Positions 15,447 to 24,183 of a DNA stretch of 64,000 bases are shown here, piece by piece. Within the stretch, counting starts at the first letter, position 1. Every line of letters begins with the position of its first letter. The position numbers were made by a program, and so were the translations under genes. Origin of the DNA: Acidobacteriota bacterium (lineage in GTDB: Bacteria > Acidobacteriota > Vicinamibacteria > Vicinamibacterales > UBA2999); the NCBI GenBank assembly GCA_030650395.1, contig JAUSDY010000030.1, positions 1 to 64,000 of the forward strand, in the 5' to 3' direction. The notes under the pieces were generated by a model. It was not told the origin of the DNA and searched no databases. It saw only the letters and a list, made by a program, of their open reading frames with translations.

Positions 15447-15920
15447 TCACAAGCTCACCAGATTGATGCCTCCGTCGCCGGTAGTCATGCGACGCAGATA
15501 ATCGATCTGTCCCAGGTGATAGTTGAGGTGGCCGCTCAGGTGGATCACGAATTGGCGCGTCGTGATTGGCGCCCCTAAGACCTGCTCCGGATAGATCGCC
15601 TCGAGCTGTTGCTTAGACAACGCTTTGATCACGCGCGGGACCATGTCGCGGACCGCTTCGATCCGCGCGACGAGCTCCTGCTGCTCCACTCCCCGCTTGC
15701 TGAACTCGAGCGGCCGATCCCGCGCGAATTCGATCCCGCCAAGCTGGCGGCCGATGTACTCCCGCAGGTTCCCTTCCAGGTGGAGGGCAAGCGTGCCGGC
15801 GGCGTTGGTCACGCCCGGCGCAGTTTTCCAAAGGGACGCAGTGTCAGGAAAGGCCGTCAGCTCCTGGATCAGCCTCTTGAGATCACGCGCAAAGAGCGCG
15901 GCAAGCTCGCTTGAAAGCAT
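15447..15920 (-). CDS. DinB-like protein (DUF1572 type)
   Basis: This 157-residue four-helix DinB/YfiT-fold protein reads MLSSELAALFARDLKRLIQE at the start, GTLALHLEGNLREYIGRQLG (first metal-type histidine) in the middle and VIHLSGHLNYHLGQIDYLRR (HxxxHxxxH pattern) at the end. The three histidines fit the metal site of the superfamily, whose members include bacillithiol and mycothiol transferases, but most DUF1572 proteins have no known substrate. The gene is single, between short-word repeats (15380-15446) and a palindrome. Confidence 0.85.
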   Translation of the reverse strand: MLSSELAALFARDLKRLIQELTAFPDTASLWKTAPGVTNAAGTLALHLEGNLREYIGRQLGGIEFARDRPLEFSKRGVEQQELVARIEAVRDMVPRVIKALSKQQLEAIYPEQVLGAPITTRQFVIHLSGHLNYHLGQIDYLRRMTTGDGGINLVSL

Positions 15921-15967
15921 CTGGCGAGTCTAGCCGGTTCAGACCATAATCCCTGACGGGGTCGTAG

Positions 15968-16048
15968 CGCGGAACTTTAGTTCCGCGATTCACGTTCCGG
16001 AGTTCCGCGATTCACGTTCCGGAGATCCGCGATTCACGTTCGGGAGAA
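15968..16048. repeat. Palindrome plus three 22-nt tandem repeats
   Basis: CGCGGAACTTTAGTTCCGCG (15968-15987) is a perfect palindrome of the CTTTAG-core family. Its right arm begins three tandem copies of a 22-nt unit, CCGCGATTCACGTTCCGGAG plus two bases, at 15983-16004, 16005-16026 and 16027-16048. The last copy carries CGGGAG, which lies 7-8 bp before the next ATG and acts as the ribosome binding site of the gamma-glutamyltransferase gene. Confidence 0.85.
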
Positions 16049-16053
16049 ATGAC

Positions 16054-17877
16054 ATGAGAACCCAACACAGGGCATGGAAACTGGCGGCGGTGGCCGTCGT
16101 CATTTATGCGGCAACCGGACTGGCGCAGTCGCAGAACCCGTTTGGCATCCCGACTCCCGACAAACCGCAGCCCTCGGGCACGATCGAAGCCGTGCCGGGA
16201 TCGCGCGCGCAAGGGTGGCTGTCGCAGGGCCGCTCTGAAGTCCTCGCGCGGCATGGCATGGTCGCCACCAGCGATCCGCTCGCCGCGCAGGCCGGTCTCG
16301 AGATCCTGCGCAAGGGCGGCAACGCCATCGATGCGGCCGTTGCGACCGGCGCGGTGCTCGATGTCACGTCGCAGAACGATACTGGCATCGGCGGCGATCT
16401 GTTCGCGCTGGTGTGGGTCGCCAAAGACAAGAAGCTCTACGCGCTGAACTCGGCAGGTTGGGCGCCGGCCGGCTGGACGCCGGAGTTCTTCACGAAACAA
16501 CTGGCCGTGACCCGCGTGCCCGGCAACGGCGTCAACTCCGCCACCGTGCCCGGAGCGATCTCCGGCTACGACGCGCTGATGAAACGGTTCGGCACCATGA
16601 CGTTCAACGAGACGTTCGAGCGGGCCGCGCAACTGGCGGACGAAGGATGGGCGCTCGCCGAACGCCGGCACTCAGATCTTCGTGGCGCGGTTAAGGGACT
16701 GCTGGCGGATCCGGATTCGAAGCAGACGTTCCTCAAGGGAGACGACGCGCCCGCGCTCTACAGCATCATTCGCAACCCGGGCCTGTCGCGCGCGCTGCGC
16801 ATCATCCAGAAGCAGGGCCGCGACGGCTTCTACCGCGGCGAGATCGCCGACGCCATCGTCGCCAAGGTTACGAAGAACGGCGGCGTCATGACGAAGAAGG
16901 ACATCGAAGAGTTTCAGTCGGAGTGGGTCGAGCCGATCTCGACCAACTACCACGGCCACGACGTCTTCGAGCTGCCGCCTCCGGGCCAGGGGTTTGCGGC
17001 GCTGGAGATGCTGAACATCCTCGAGGTGTGCGCGCCCACGCTCAACGTCAACCTGGCGACGCTCGGGCCGTCGAATCCGATGTACTGGCACGTCATGGTC
17101 GAAGCGAAGAAGCTCGCCTACTCGGATCTGCTGGCGCGAAACGCCGATCCGAAGTTCGCGAAGGTGCCGCTCGACGAGCTGCTGTCGAAGTCGTACGCGG
17201 CCAAACTCTGCAAGAAGATCGATCCGAATGTCGCCTCGGTCCCGTCGGTCGGCGGCGGCACCGACGGCGGCACTATTTACCTGACCACCGCCGATCGCTG
17301 GGGCAACATGGTGTCGCTCGTCCACAGCGTCTTCAGCGTGTATGGCAGCCGCGCCGTGGTGCCGCCGTTCGGCTTCGTGCTGCACAACCGCGGCAGCGCG
17401 TTCTCGCTCGATGCGAAGAGCCCGAACCTCGTCGCGCCGCACAAGCGGCCGTTCCACTCGATCATCGCCGGCTTTGTCATGAAGAACGGTCTGCCGATGA
17501 TGACGTTCGGCAACATGGGCGGCAGCGTGCAGCCCGAAACGCACGCGCAGCACATGGTCAACCTGATCGATCACGGCATGAACGTGCAGATGACGACGGA
17601 TGCGGCGCGGTTCACGCATAACCAGAATTCGAACCAGCTGTCGTTGGAGACGGCGCTGTTCAACCTGGTCGGCGCTGCTCTGAAGGGCAAGGGCCATAAT
17701 GTGCGCGCGGCTAACGGCGGCGCTGTGGGCGGTTACCAGGGGATTCTCTTCACGCGCGACGCGACGCTGCCGGAGCCGACGTTCGACGAGCGCAGCATCA
17801 GGCTTGACTTGCCGGTCAACGGCATTTACCGCGCCGGATCGGATCACCGCAAGGACGGGCAGGCTGTCGGGTGGTGA
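16054..17877 (+). CDS. ggt: Gamma-glutamyltransferase family protein
   Basis: This 607-residue exported member of the Ntn-hydrolase GGT family has a signal peptide (residues 1-28, ending GLAQS). The N-terminal motif MVATSDPLAAQAGLEILRKG and GGNAIDAAVATGAVLDV are family hallmarks. The autoprocessing site corresponds to DGGTIYLTTADRWGN (about residue 405). The nucleophile threonine is kept but the second threonine of the usual TT pair is isoleucine. Downstream, FVLHNRGSAF and PFHSIIAGFVMKNGLPMMTF match the small subunit. The likely reaction is hydrolysis of gamma-glutamyl bonds such as glutathione, in the periplasm. Confidence 0.92.
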   Translation: MRTQHRAWKLAAVAVVIYAATGLAQSQNPFGIPTPDKPQPSGTIEAVPGSRAQGWLSQGRSEVLARHGMVATSDPLAAQAGLEILRKGGNAIDAAVATGAVLDVTSQNDTGIGGDLFALVWVAKDKKLYALNSAGWAPAGWTPEFFTKQLAVTRVPGNGVNSATVPGAISGYDALMKRFGTMTFNETFERAAQLADEGWALAERRHSDLRGAVKGLLADPDSKQTFLKGDDAPALYSIIRNPGLSRALRIIQKQGRDGFYRGEIADAIVAKVTKNGGVMTKKDIEEFQSEWVEPISTNYHGHDVFELPPPGQGFAALEMLNILEVCAPTLNVNLATLGPSNPMYWHVMVEAKKLAYSDLLARNADPKFAKVPLDELLSKSYAAKLCKKIDPNVASVPSVGGGTDGGTIYLTTADRWGNMVSLVHSVFSVYGSRAVVPPFGFVLHNRGSAFSLDAKSPNLVAPHKRPFHSIIAGFVMKNGLPMMTFGNMGGSVQPETHAQHMVNLIDHGMNVQMTTDAARFTHNQNSNQLSLETALFNLVGAALKGKGHNVRAANGGAVGGYQGILFTRDATLPEPTFDERSIRLDLPVNGIYRAGSDHRKDGQAVGW

Positions 17878-17904
17878 CCGTGATAAGCTAGCTTTCTCTC
17901 CGAG

Positions 17905-17980
17905 GCCGGCGTAGCTCAGTTGGTAGAGCAGCTGATTCGTAATCAGCAGGTCGTCCGTTCAACCCGGATCGCCGGCTCCA
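17905..17980 (+). tRNA. tRNA-Thr (CGT)
   Basis: The acceptor stem GCCGGCG (17905-17911) pairs with CGCCGGC (17970-17976), followed by discriminator T and encoded CCA (17978-17980). The D-arm is TAGCTCAGTTGGTAGAGCA. The anticodon stem GCTGA/TCAGC encloses loop TTCGTAA, giving anticodon CGT, which reads ACG threonine. The T-arm has loop TTCAACC. An integrase relic and a toxin-antitoxin pair lie just downstream, so the 3' end may have been an integration site, but no repeat of the 3' end is found in the window. Confidence 0.95.
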
Positions 17981-18148
17981 AATTCCCTCAGAACAATCCG
18001 CGATGCTTTTCCATCGGCTCCCTCATTACTCGCCGCGGGGAGCATCCGGGGAGCAACGGAAAGCCGTCCGCAACCTCATCTCGTACAAACCCCGACACCG
18101 CGATTCCGCCCCGTCGACGACCCGATACCGACCTCATCACCTGTCGGT
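17981..18148. other. Spacer downstream of tRNA-Thr
   Basis: These 168 bases start immediately after the tRNA. I see no gene, no terminator and no second copy of the tRNA 3' end. Base composition is less GC-rich than the flanks, which fits a decayed island border. Confidence 0.4.
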
Positions 18149-18391
18149 TCAGATCCTCTGAATTGCCTCGTAGATCCCGTCGTACACTCGCTGAAAGAAC
18201 TCATTCGCGAGCCCGGTCACGATCTGAACGACGTCCCTGAAGTTGCCCTTGTTGAGAGCGGTCCGGAGCTGCTGCCAGGTGATCCGCCGTCCAACGCCGT
18301 CCTTGATCGCACTGCGGAGACGGGTTACGCCAACTCCACGAAAGTAGCTGCCAAGCACGCCGCCGGCCGCCTCAGACGCGCCGGCCAACAC
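18149..18391 (-). CDS. Small hypothetical protein in tRNA-linked island
   Basis: This 80-residue ORF starts with GTG at 18391. It reads as a plausible helical protein: an alanine/glycine-rich N-terminus, then ITWQQLRTALNKGNFRDVVQ and LANEFFQRVYDGIYEAIQRI. The amphipathic C-terminal helices suggest a folded domain. No family is recognised. The open frame extends upstream without a stop, so it could be the end of a longer gene cut by the AbiE insertion. It lies between tRNA-Thr and the abiE pair, on the abiE strand. Confidence 0.35.
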   Translation of the reverse strand: MLAGASEAAGGVLGSYFRGVGVTRLRSAIKDGVGRRITWQQLRTALNKGNFRDVVQIVTGLANEFFQRVYDGIYEAIQRI

Positions 18392-18464
18392 GCAGTTGTC
18401 GAGCGTAGCACGTGAGCTTCCGCGAACTGGGTTGGTTGTGAGGCGAAGTGCGCGACGTTCCGCT

Positions 18465-19526
18465 TCAGTGCGACAGCTTATTGAGCTGCCGTTCGAGATC
18501 CAGCACCGACATCATGATCTCGTCGAAGCCTGGCACCTCACCGAAGATCATGCCGGCCATGCTCTGATAGTCGCGCTCGAGGCGCTCGCGCATCTCGCGT
18601 GCCGGCGAAAGAGCGAATGAGCCTGGGGCAGCGGTCGCCAGATCCAGATCGGGTCGATCAAAGAACATCCTCGCATGGCGAGCGCATTCCGCTCCCAATG
18701 CAAGGTCGGCGAGCCCGGCTACGCCTGCGGCGCTCCCGCGCAGCAAGTGCACATCGTAGTAGTGCCTCGACACACGCTGGCCTTCCTGCCGCAACTCGCC
18801 TCTCCTCTCGAACCAGCGCCGAAGCCCGTGGAGGATGATCACCTTGTCCCACAACGTACGGGCTGGCTCAATTGTCGTCACGCCTGTGACGGACAGATCC
18901 CCAGACTGAAGGTCCGCAGCCACGTAGGGCGTGACCGTTGCGCTGACGTGAGGGTCGAGCGCCGACTTGGCGCCCGATTCAATGCGGACGGACGGTCGCA
19001 CGTACGGATCGGCATTGCGAACGATGCTGGGGTAGCGGACCAAGAGCGTCTGCCCGTCGTCGTCGGCAGGGTCAGGCTCCACGCTGCCTGAGTCCGCCGG
19101 CTGGCCAGCGCCGCGGAGGAAGTCAGCGAACACAGTGACCAGCTGTTGGTGGAGCTCGCCGTGAATGTAGCGCTGGCACGCCTCCTTGATGGCATCAAGA
19201 CGCGCACGCTGTTTCTTGCCGCTCAAGGCTTCGAGTTCGTCGAGCGAGACGGACTCTCCGAGGTCTGAGCGGAAGACGGTGATGTCGATGTCTTCGGAGA
19301 AGCGGCTGATGAGACCGAACGCCTTCGACAGTGACGTACCACCTTTAAAGAGCAGGCGCGGCCCGCCCGGTGGCAGCCCGTGAAAAAGCGCGTCGAGCGT
19401 CCAGCAGACCCAAAAGTCTTTCTCGATGTTCTGCTCTGTCGTTCCAACCCGGCGCGCTGTCGTGGCGAACAGCGCACGTCTGTCCTCCTCCGACGCGGCG
19501 ATGACCCGACCGTACTCCGTGTTCAT
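18465..19526 (-). CDS. abiEii: AbiEii-type nucleotidyltransferase toxin
   Basis: This 353-residue nucleotidyltransferase toxin belongs to the type IV toxin-antitoxin system AbiE. The catalytic site is LLFKGGTSLSKAF (GGTS at residues 62-65) followed by EDIDITVF (D79 and D81), the GS/T-x-D-x-D pattern of pol-beta-like transferases. A conserved lysine/arginine-rich C-terminal part (TLWDKVIILHGLRRWFERR, RHYYDVHLL) matches DUF1814. Related toxins add nucleotides to tRNA or otherwise block growth on phage infection. The start overlaps the antitoxin stop by 4 bp. The pair sits just downstream of tRNA-Thr and next to an integrase relic, so it was probably acquired. Confidence 0.9.
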   Translation of the reverse strand: MNTEYGRVIAASEEDRRALFATTARRVGTTEQNIEKDFWVCWTLDALFHGLPPGGPRLLFKGGTSLSKAFGLISRFSEDIDITVFRSDLGESVSLDELEALSGKKQRARLDAIKEACQRYIHGELHQQLVTVFADFLRGAGQPADSGSVEPDPADDDGQTLLVRYPSIVRNADPYVRPSVRIESGAKSALDPHVSATVTPYVAADLQSGDLSVTGVTTIEPARTLWDKVIILHGLRRWFERRGELRQEGQRVSRHYYDVHLLRGSAAGVAGLADLALGAECARHARMFFDRPDLDLATAAPGSFALSPAREMRERLERDYQSMAGMIFGEVPGFDEIMMSVLDLERQLNKLSH

Positions 19527-20248
19527 GCGGGTGACCGTGAGGGGGTGGATGGCTGCCGCCTCGTCGTCCCTCGAGAGATATTACTCCGCGTTCGCGGCAC
19601 GCGCGGGGTCGTGTCGAGGACCTCTCTTGCGACCGACTGCATCCAGATCGGTAAGGTTGGCAGGCCGTCCTGCAAGTCAGCGCGCATCGCGTCGCCGTGG
19701 GCCGGATCCTTCAAGATGCGTCGGAGCTGCGTGACGATCCGCGGACGATCGGTGCCCAGCATGTCCTGCAACCAATAGAGTGCTTGCACGATCCGCATGG
19801 CAGGCCGACCGGCCCAGTGCAACCGACTCGGCGCTGCGGCGCGGAAGGTGATCTGCTGACGGCCGAGCGTGATTGGACGAAGACGCGCATCCGTCAAGAC
19901 GGTGACCCGCGCGGGAACCGCCGTCGTCAAGCCCAGGTCGTTCGCGGCAGTGAGGCCATCGACGACGACGCGCGTCTGGTCACGGCGCGCGACCGCGTCG
20001 ATGACGGCGGCCTGATCCGGTACCGTCGGTTTCCCTGTCAGCGCGTTGTGCCCTGGGAAGTAGTACAAGCCTCGATCGATTCGGATGATTGCCTTTTGAG
20101 CGGCCAGGCGTTGTAGAGCCTTGTCGACGGCCGCCCGTGGACCCAGATCGAGGAAGTCGACCGGCGTCCACACGCGCCCTGACTGCCCATGGAATCGGTC
20201 CAGAATGCGGCCTTTCAGGTTAAGGGCCAAGCCCCTCAGCGTCGACAT
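19523..20248 (-). CDS. abiEi: AbiEi-type antitoxin / transcriptional regulator
   Basis: This 241-residue protein has the DUF6088/AbiEi layout: an N-terminal winged helix (about residues 20-68; GRVWTPVDFLDLGPRAAVDK, ALQRLAAQKAIIRIDRGLYY) followed by the antitoxin domain. AbiEi proteins bind inverted repeats in their own promoter and counter AbiEii without direct contact. A clear pair of inverted half-sites lies 20-50 bp upstream of the ATG. The C-terminal 25 residues are arginine/serine-rich and overlap the toxin gene. ATG 20248 is the only sensible start. Confidence 0.85.
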   Translation of the reverse strand: MSTLRGLALNLKGRILDRFHGQSGRVWTPVDFLDLGPRAAVDKALQRLAAQKAIIRIDRGLYYFPGHNALTGKPTVPDQAAVIDAVARRDQTRVVVDGLTAANDLGLTTAVPARVTVLTDARLRPITLGRQQITFRAAAPSRLHWAGRPAMRIVQALYWLQDMLGTDRPRIVTQLRRILKDPAHGDAMRADLQDGLPTLPIWMQSVAREVLDTTPRVPRTRSNISRGTTRRQPSTPSRSPA

Positions 20249-20320
20249 TTGTCCACAATACTACACGTATTTCGGACAAATATCAACTCTGTCCGAAATA
20301 TGACACGTGCTTCGGACAGA
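20249..20320 (-). promoter_or_regulatory. abiE operator/promoter region
   Basis: TATTTCGGACA (20268-20278) and TGTCCGAAATA (20290-20300) form a perfect 11-bp inverted repeat with an 11-bp spacer. Two further half-sites, TTTGTCC at 20249 and CTTCGGACAG at 20310, lie outside it. The arrangement fits autorepression by the AbiEi winged-helix domain. Four half-sites suggest cooperative binding. Confidence 0.75.
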
Positions 20321-20333
20321 TGTACGGGCGCCG

Positions 20334-21240
20334 CTACGCGGAAATACTGAACCTGAGCAGTTTGCCGCGACGCCCGTGCACTAGATCATCAACCCGCTTA
20401 CCCCAAAAATCGAGCGCGGCTCGTTTCTCAAGGTCGTAGCTGTGCCGGTCGTAGACGGCCGTCACACCCGACTCGACATGGTTGAGAATCTTCGACACTA
20501 CGAGGCGAGGCACACCAGCGCCGACCATGAGACTCGCCGCCGTGCGCCGTAAATCGTGTCCTCTGAAATCCACGCCTGAGGCCTCGACGATCCGCTCGAT
20601 GGCCTTCTGGGCGTGCGCGATGTGCGGCCCGTCTTTGCGGCTGCTCGGGAACACCCACGGTGAATCACCAGCACTCGGCCGCCACGCTTTGAGAATGCGC
20701 ACGGCCTGCGGCGACAACGGCACGCGGTGCGCCAAGCCGTTCTTGCTGCGCTCGGCTGGAATCGTCCACCAGGCGGTCGCAAGGTCGAACTCCGCCCATG
20801 CTGCACCGTGAACCTCTCCACCCCGCTGCGCGGTCAAGAGTCGAACACGGAACAGAGGACGTCGCACCGCTTGATGTCTTTGAGCCTGCGCGTCCCCCAG
20901 CGGGTGACCAGCGGCACATGAGGTATCTTGCCCGTCTTCTTCTTGTGCGGCGAGCCGTTCAGTAGCCGGACGTCCTCACGTCCGCTGCGCTTCTTGCTGG
21001 CGTGGTGCTCGATATACTCGCGAGCGAGATCCGAGAACGTCTCTGCGCGACGTTCCTCGATCTTCTGCCTGCCGGGATCCTGGCCTTTGGCGGCCTCGCG
21101 GAGCGCATCCGTCGCCTTCTCACGAGCCGCGGCCAGAGCGGGGTCCGCCCACTGGGCCGTCGGCGCGACGATCGCCTTGAGTGCGAGCAGCTTGGGATTA
21201 GCGACATGGTCACGGGGCCAACGGGGCGAGGGGAACGACC
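20334..21240 (-). pseudogene. P4-type tyrosine integrase, broken
   Basis: The upstream part (about 20900-21240) carries the linker and SAM-like domain of a P4-family integrase: LKAIVAPTAQWADPALAAAR, then TFSDLAREYIEHHASKKRSG, then IPHVPLVTRWGTRRLKDIKR. The frame then meets a stop. The catalytic part continues in another frame from about 20867: LTAQRGGEV with the first arginine, HDLRRTAASLM (H-x-x-R), and VYDRHSY with the nucleophile tyrosine. Roughly 80-100 residues expected between the parts are missing, so this is a deletion plus frameshift. It is the decayed integrase of the island next to tRNA-Thr. Confidence 0.75.
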
Positions 21241-21923
21241 ATGACGAACGACAACGACCATGGGCTCGCCTTGTTCAGGAACCGTTCGCCTCCAATGACG
21301 TCGCCCGTTTTGGGCAGTCCTGTGGCGACGTAGTCCAGTGAGACCTCCGCCTCAACGTTCCGCAACCAGTGACCTTGCGGCAACCGATTAAACACATGAA
21401 AGGCCGTATCCCACTCGAAGTTGAGCTTATGCGTGTACACGCTCCCGGCCCGCGGCGTCTTGCCGGGGCTGAACTTGTCGACGACGTCGAAGTGGGACGA
21501 GACCCAGCCGCCGGTTTGCTCGGTACCGAACAGATCGAAGTTGAGCTCCGCTTCGATCTCGATGCCATTGTCGCGGATCTCGTCGCGCCCCGCCTCGGCG
21601 GCCGTTGCACCCGTGAAGGGATGAACGGAGGTCCCGCCAAACGGGATGAAAATGGCCTCGAGCGTGAGCCCGACGCGCGGGATGGTGGTGGGCACGTTAA
21701 GCGCAAAGATCAGCTCGAACACCGATTCGCGCGCGGCCCGCTCCTCCTGCCCGTCGATCTCAACCTTCGGCCGAGCACCGAGATTCTCGATCGTCCACGT
21801 CGGCTCGATCTTCAGCTCGGGCGCACACAGAAATGCGCAGCGCGGCTCATCCTGCGCGCTGGCAGGCGCCGGCAGGAGCAGCAGACCCGCAATCCAGCCC
21901 GCACAGTTCATTGCTCGTCTCAC
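21210..21923 (-). CDS. Exported beta-barrel-like protein
   Basis: This 237-residue protein has a signal peptide (MRRAMNCAGWIAGLLLLPAP, ending ASAQ) and two early cysteines (CAFLCAP). The rest alternates hydrophobic and polar residues in strands such as SVFELIFALNVPTTIPRVGL and GGWVSSHFDVVDKFSPGKTP, ending SLSFVMVVPLAPLAP, compatible with an outer-membrane beta-barrel. No named family is recognised. It lies 28 bp downstream of the octaheme cytochrome gene on the same strand, so the two are probably an operon and this could be its outer-membrane partner; that is inference. The 3' end overlaps the integrase relic. Confidence 0.65.
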   Translation of the reverse strand: MRRAMNCAGWIAGLLLLPAPASAQDEPRCAFLCAPELKIEPTWTIENLGARPKVEIDGQEERAARESVFELIFALNVPTTIPRVGLTLEAIFIPFGGTSVHPFTGATAAEAGRDEIRDNGIEIEAELNFDLFGTEQTGGWVSSHFDVVDKFSPGKTPRAGSVYTHKLNFEWDTAFHVFNRLPQGHWLRNVEAEVSLDYVATGLPKTGDVIGGERFLNKASPWSLSFVMVVPLAPLAP

Positions 21924-21951
21924 TACTCGTCGGCTCCTCGGGTGCAGGCGA

Positions 21952-24090
21952 TTACTTGAACGCTAACTCGCTCACTTGGTGGCATGTCCCGCACGCCCCC
22001 GTGTAAGGGATGGGCATCGCCCGACCCGGCGGCACTCCGTCAACTCCCACATTTGTTTTCAAGGGCACATCGAACACATGGGACTTCAAAGGGCCTTGCC
22101 AATAGGCGTTGTTCTCTTCCTCCAGGGCATTGGCATACGGAGGCGTCTTGATCATCCTGCCGAAATCGCCGGCAATGCCCCCGGTATTGGCGGTTCCTGG
22201 CATATGACAGTCGATGCAGCGGGTCAGCTGACCCTTCATTTTTGCGTTCAGCTTCGTTTCCATATGCGAAAGCACGTTCACGGTATGGCATCGCTGACAC
22301 AACGGGGAGGCGGGGTCATTCGCGTCGTGAATGAGCCAGCGTGGATTGGGTGTGCCGCCATGCAGGTCGTGGCAGTCCGAGCAGGTGACCAACAATCGAT
22401 CGTTCCTGTACATCTTTGACTTCAGGAAGTCCGCATACTGCTGATGGGGCTTATTCGAGTGGACATCGTCTGGCCAGATATTGTCCTCCCGTCCGGGTCC
22501 TCGCATCGTCGGCCCCTTCTTGATGGGGTCGGTATACTTCGTAATCAGCTCGTGGCGGCTGATTCCGGGCTTCGCGAGCTCTCCCGCCTCGCTGATCGCT
22601 TGCGTGTAACCGTTAGTCGGTCCGCCATACCCCTGCCTTCTGTCATGGCACCGGCCACAGACCGCGCTGGACCGCTCGGCCGAGAGGAGCTTGGGGTTGA
22701 CGATGAAACGGGAACGGCCTGTGTTGGCCACATGTTCGGATCCCGGCCCGTGACAGCTTTCGCAGCCAACATTGATCTCGTCCAGCTCGGGATCATCGTC
22801 GATGTTCATGTCGCCGCCGGGATCGTTGACGGCCCGTACGAGAAACTGCCCCGTCGCCTTGTCTTGATATCGCTCCCAGCCGGTCAAATGACAGCCGGCG
22901 CACATGGTTTGCACGGCATTCGTGTTGACCGGCGGAGCCGTCAGCACATCGTCGGACGTGCCGTGCTTGGCATCGACGCCGGCCGACCACCACATGTAGA
23001 ACTTGTAGTCGTGCCACACCCGCCGCTCTCTGTGCAGCCTGTTGTCTCGCCCGGTCATGTTGTACCGCAGCACGGTGTACCACCCCTGACGAGCGCCCAG
23101 TCCTGGCGGAACCGAGACGATGTATCGCTGGTCGTGGACCGCCCCGCCGTAGAGAAGCTTGATCTCCAGGTGTGCCGGGCTATTGGGGTCCTGCGCGTTC
23201 AGCCGGTTCACCATCGTGATGAAGTACTTGTTGTCGCGAGCGTTCTTCCACAAGTACACATCGGCATAGGTCGTCTCGATAGGCAGGCGAGCATCGCCGG
23301 ATGCTCGCAGCTTGAACTTGTCGTCGTTTCTTGCCGGGTCGTAGTCCCCGAGCTCGAGGCGCGTGCCGCGCGCGTAGTCGTCGACCGCGGGAAACGATTC
23401 GAGCGCGTCAAAGTAGTCCGGATGCCTCGAAAAATCCTGCATCCGTCCTGGAGCTCCTGGTACGGTCCACCCGAGCTTGTGCGCGGTCTGCTGCCAATGC
23501 TCCTTGTTCGTGTGGCAGGCCAGACAACTCGAGCTGCCGACATACCGGGCAGTCGTAGAAGGGCTGCTCGAGACCTTGATCGTCATCGATTGACCGCGCA
23601 ACTGCTCGGCCGAATAGCTTCGTCGGCTCTGGTCCCCACCAGGCAGGTGTTCGGGATCCTTGGGCGCCGGTGTCACATGGACAAAGAACTTGCCGTCGGG
23701 CACGTTCGCGATAGCGAAACGTCCTTGCGCGTCCGTGGCGGATTGCGGAAAGGCGGTTCCTCTGAGTCGGATCGCGTCCTCGAGCGGTTCATCGTAGGCT
23801 TCTGCAGGAAATGGTGGTGCATAGATGGCACTGGCGGTCATTGCCGTGGTGATGTCAATCGCCGTGATTGGAACGAGATGGACCGTTGCGCCGGCAACGG
23901 GATGGCCGGGATTGGTGGCCGCGCCGCCGACAAACACCGCGCCGGAAGCGCTCACGACCTGGCCAGCAAACGCACGTCCTGCAGCTTGATTGGCTGCTCC
24001 GGCGGCTGGGACCATCGACGCGGTGATCAGCATCACGGTGAGCAGTAATGCCGCCAGACCGAAGACTGTGGTGGCGTTGTGTTGGCGCAT
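21952..24090 (-). CDS. Octaheme c-type cytochrome with N-terminal carboxypeptidase-like domain
   Basis: This 712-residue periplasmic multiheme cytochrome has a signal peptide (residues 1-32). Residues about 42-142 form a carboxypeptidase regulatory-like beta-sandwich (FAGQVVSASGAVFVGG, PVAGATVHLVP, DAQGRFAIANVPDGKFFVHV). Eight CxxCH heme sites follow: CLACH (from residue 189), CAGCH, CESCH, CGRCH, CSDCH, CQRCH, CIDCH and CGTCH. The CESCHGPGSEH and CIDCHMPGT motifs are common to cytochrome c554/NrfA-like multihemes. It should carry electrons in the periplasm; the terminal acceptor is unknown. It is divergent from chrB with overlapping promoters, so metal or oxyanion reduction is a reasonable but unproved guess. 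Confidence 0.9.
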   Translation of the reverse strand: MRQHNATTVFGLAALLLTVMLITASMVPAAGAANQAAGRAFAGQVVSASGAVFVGGAATNPGHPVAGATVHLVPITAIDITTAMTASAIYAPPFPAEAYDEPLEDAIRLRGTAFPQSATDAQGRFAIANVPDGKFFVHVTPAPKDPEHLPGGDQSRRSYSAEQLRGQSMTIKVSSSPSTTARYVGSSSCLACHTNKEHWQQTAHKLGWTVPGAPGRMQDFSRHPDYFDALESFPAVDDYARGTRLELGDYDPARNDDKFKLRASGDARLPIETTYADVYLWKNARDNKYFITMVNRLNAQDPNSPAHLEIKLLYGGAVHDQRYIVSVPPGLGARQGWYTVLRYNMTGRDNRLHRERRVWHDYKFYMWWSAGVDAKHGTSDDVLTAPPVNTNAVQTMCAGCHLTGWERYQDKATGQFLVRAVNDPGGDMNIDDDPELDEINVGCESCHGPGSEHVANTGRSRFIVNPKLLSAERSSAVCGRCHDRRQGYGGPTNGYTQAISEAGELAKPGISRHELITKYTDPIKKGPTMRGPGREDNIWPDDVHSNKPHQQYADFLKSKMYRNDRLLVTCSDCHDLHGGTPNPRWLIHDANDPASPLCQRCHTVNVLSHMETKLNAKMKGQLTRCIDCHMPGTANTGGIAGDFGRMIKTPPYANALEEENNAYWQGPLKSHVFDVPLKTNVGVDGVPPGRAMPIPYTGACGTCHQVSELAFK

Positions 24091-24105
24091 TTCAGCGTCT
24101 CGAGT

Positions 24106-24157
24106 TTGACCGTCGTAACACTTTCCATATACTCTGAAACTGTCGTTACAATGTCAA
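24106..24157 (+). promoter_or_regulatory. Divergent promoter, chrB / octaheme cytochrome
   Basis: On the + strand TTGACC (24106-24111) and TATACT (24128-24133), 16 bp apart, form a good sigma-70 promoter for chrB. On the - strand TTGACA (complement of 24152-24157) offers a -35 box for the cytochrome gene. Direct repeats GTCGTAACA (24112-24120) and GTCGTTACA (24142-24150), 30 bp apart, flank the -10 box and look like an operator, perhaps for ChrB itself. Confidence 0.6.
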
Positions 24158-24183
24158 GATTCCGGTCATCGACGAGTTAAGCC

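Noticed and set aside
17970..18000. Direct repeat of the tRNA-Thr 3' end marking an island boundary
   Set aside because: I looked for GCCGGCTCCA and longer 3'-end words in the rest of the window and found no second copy, so island limits cannot be set.
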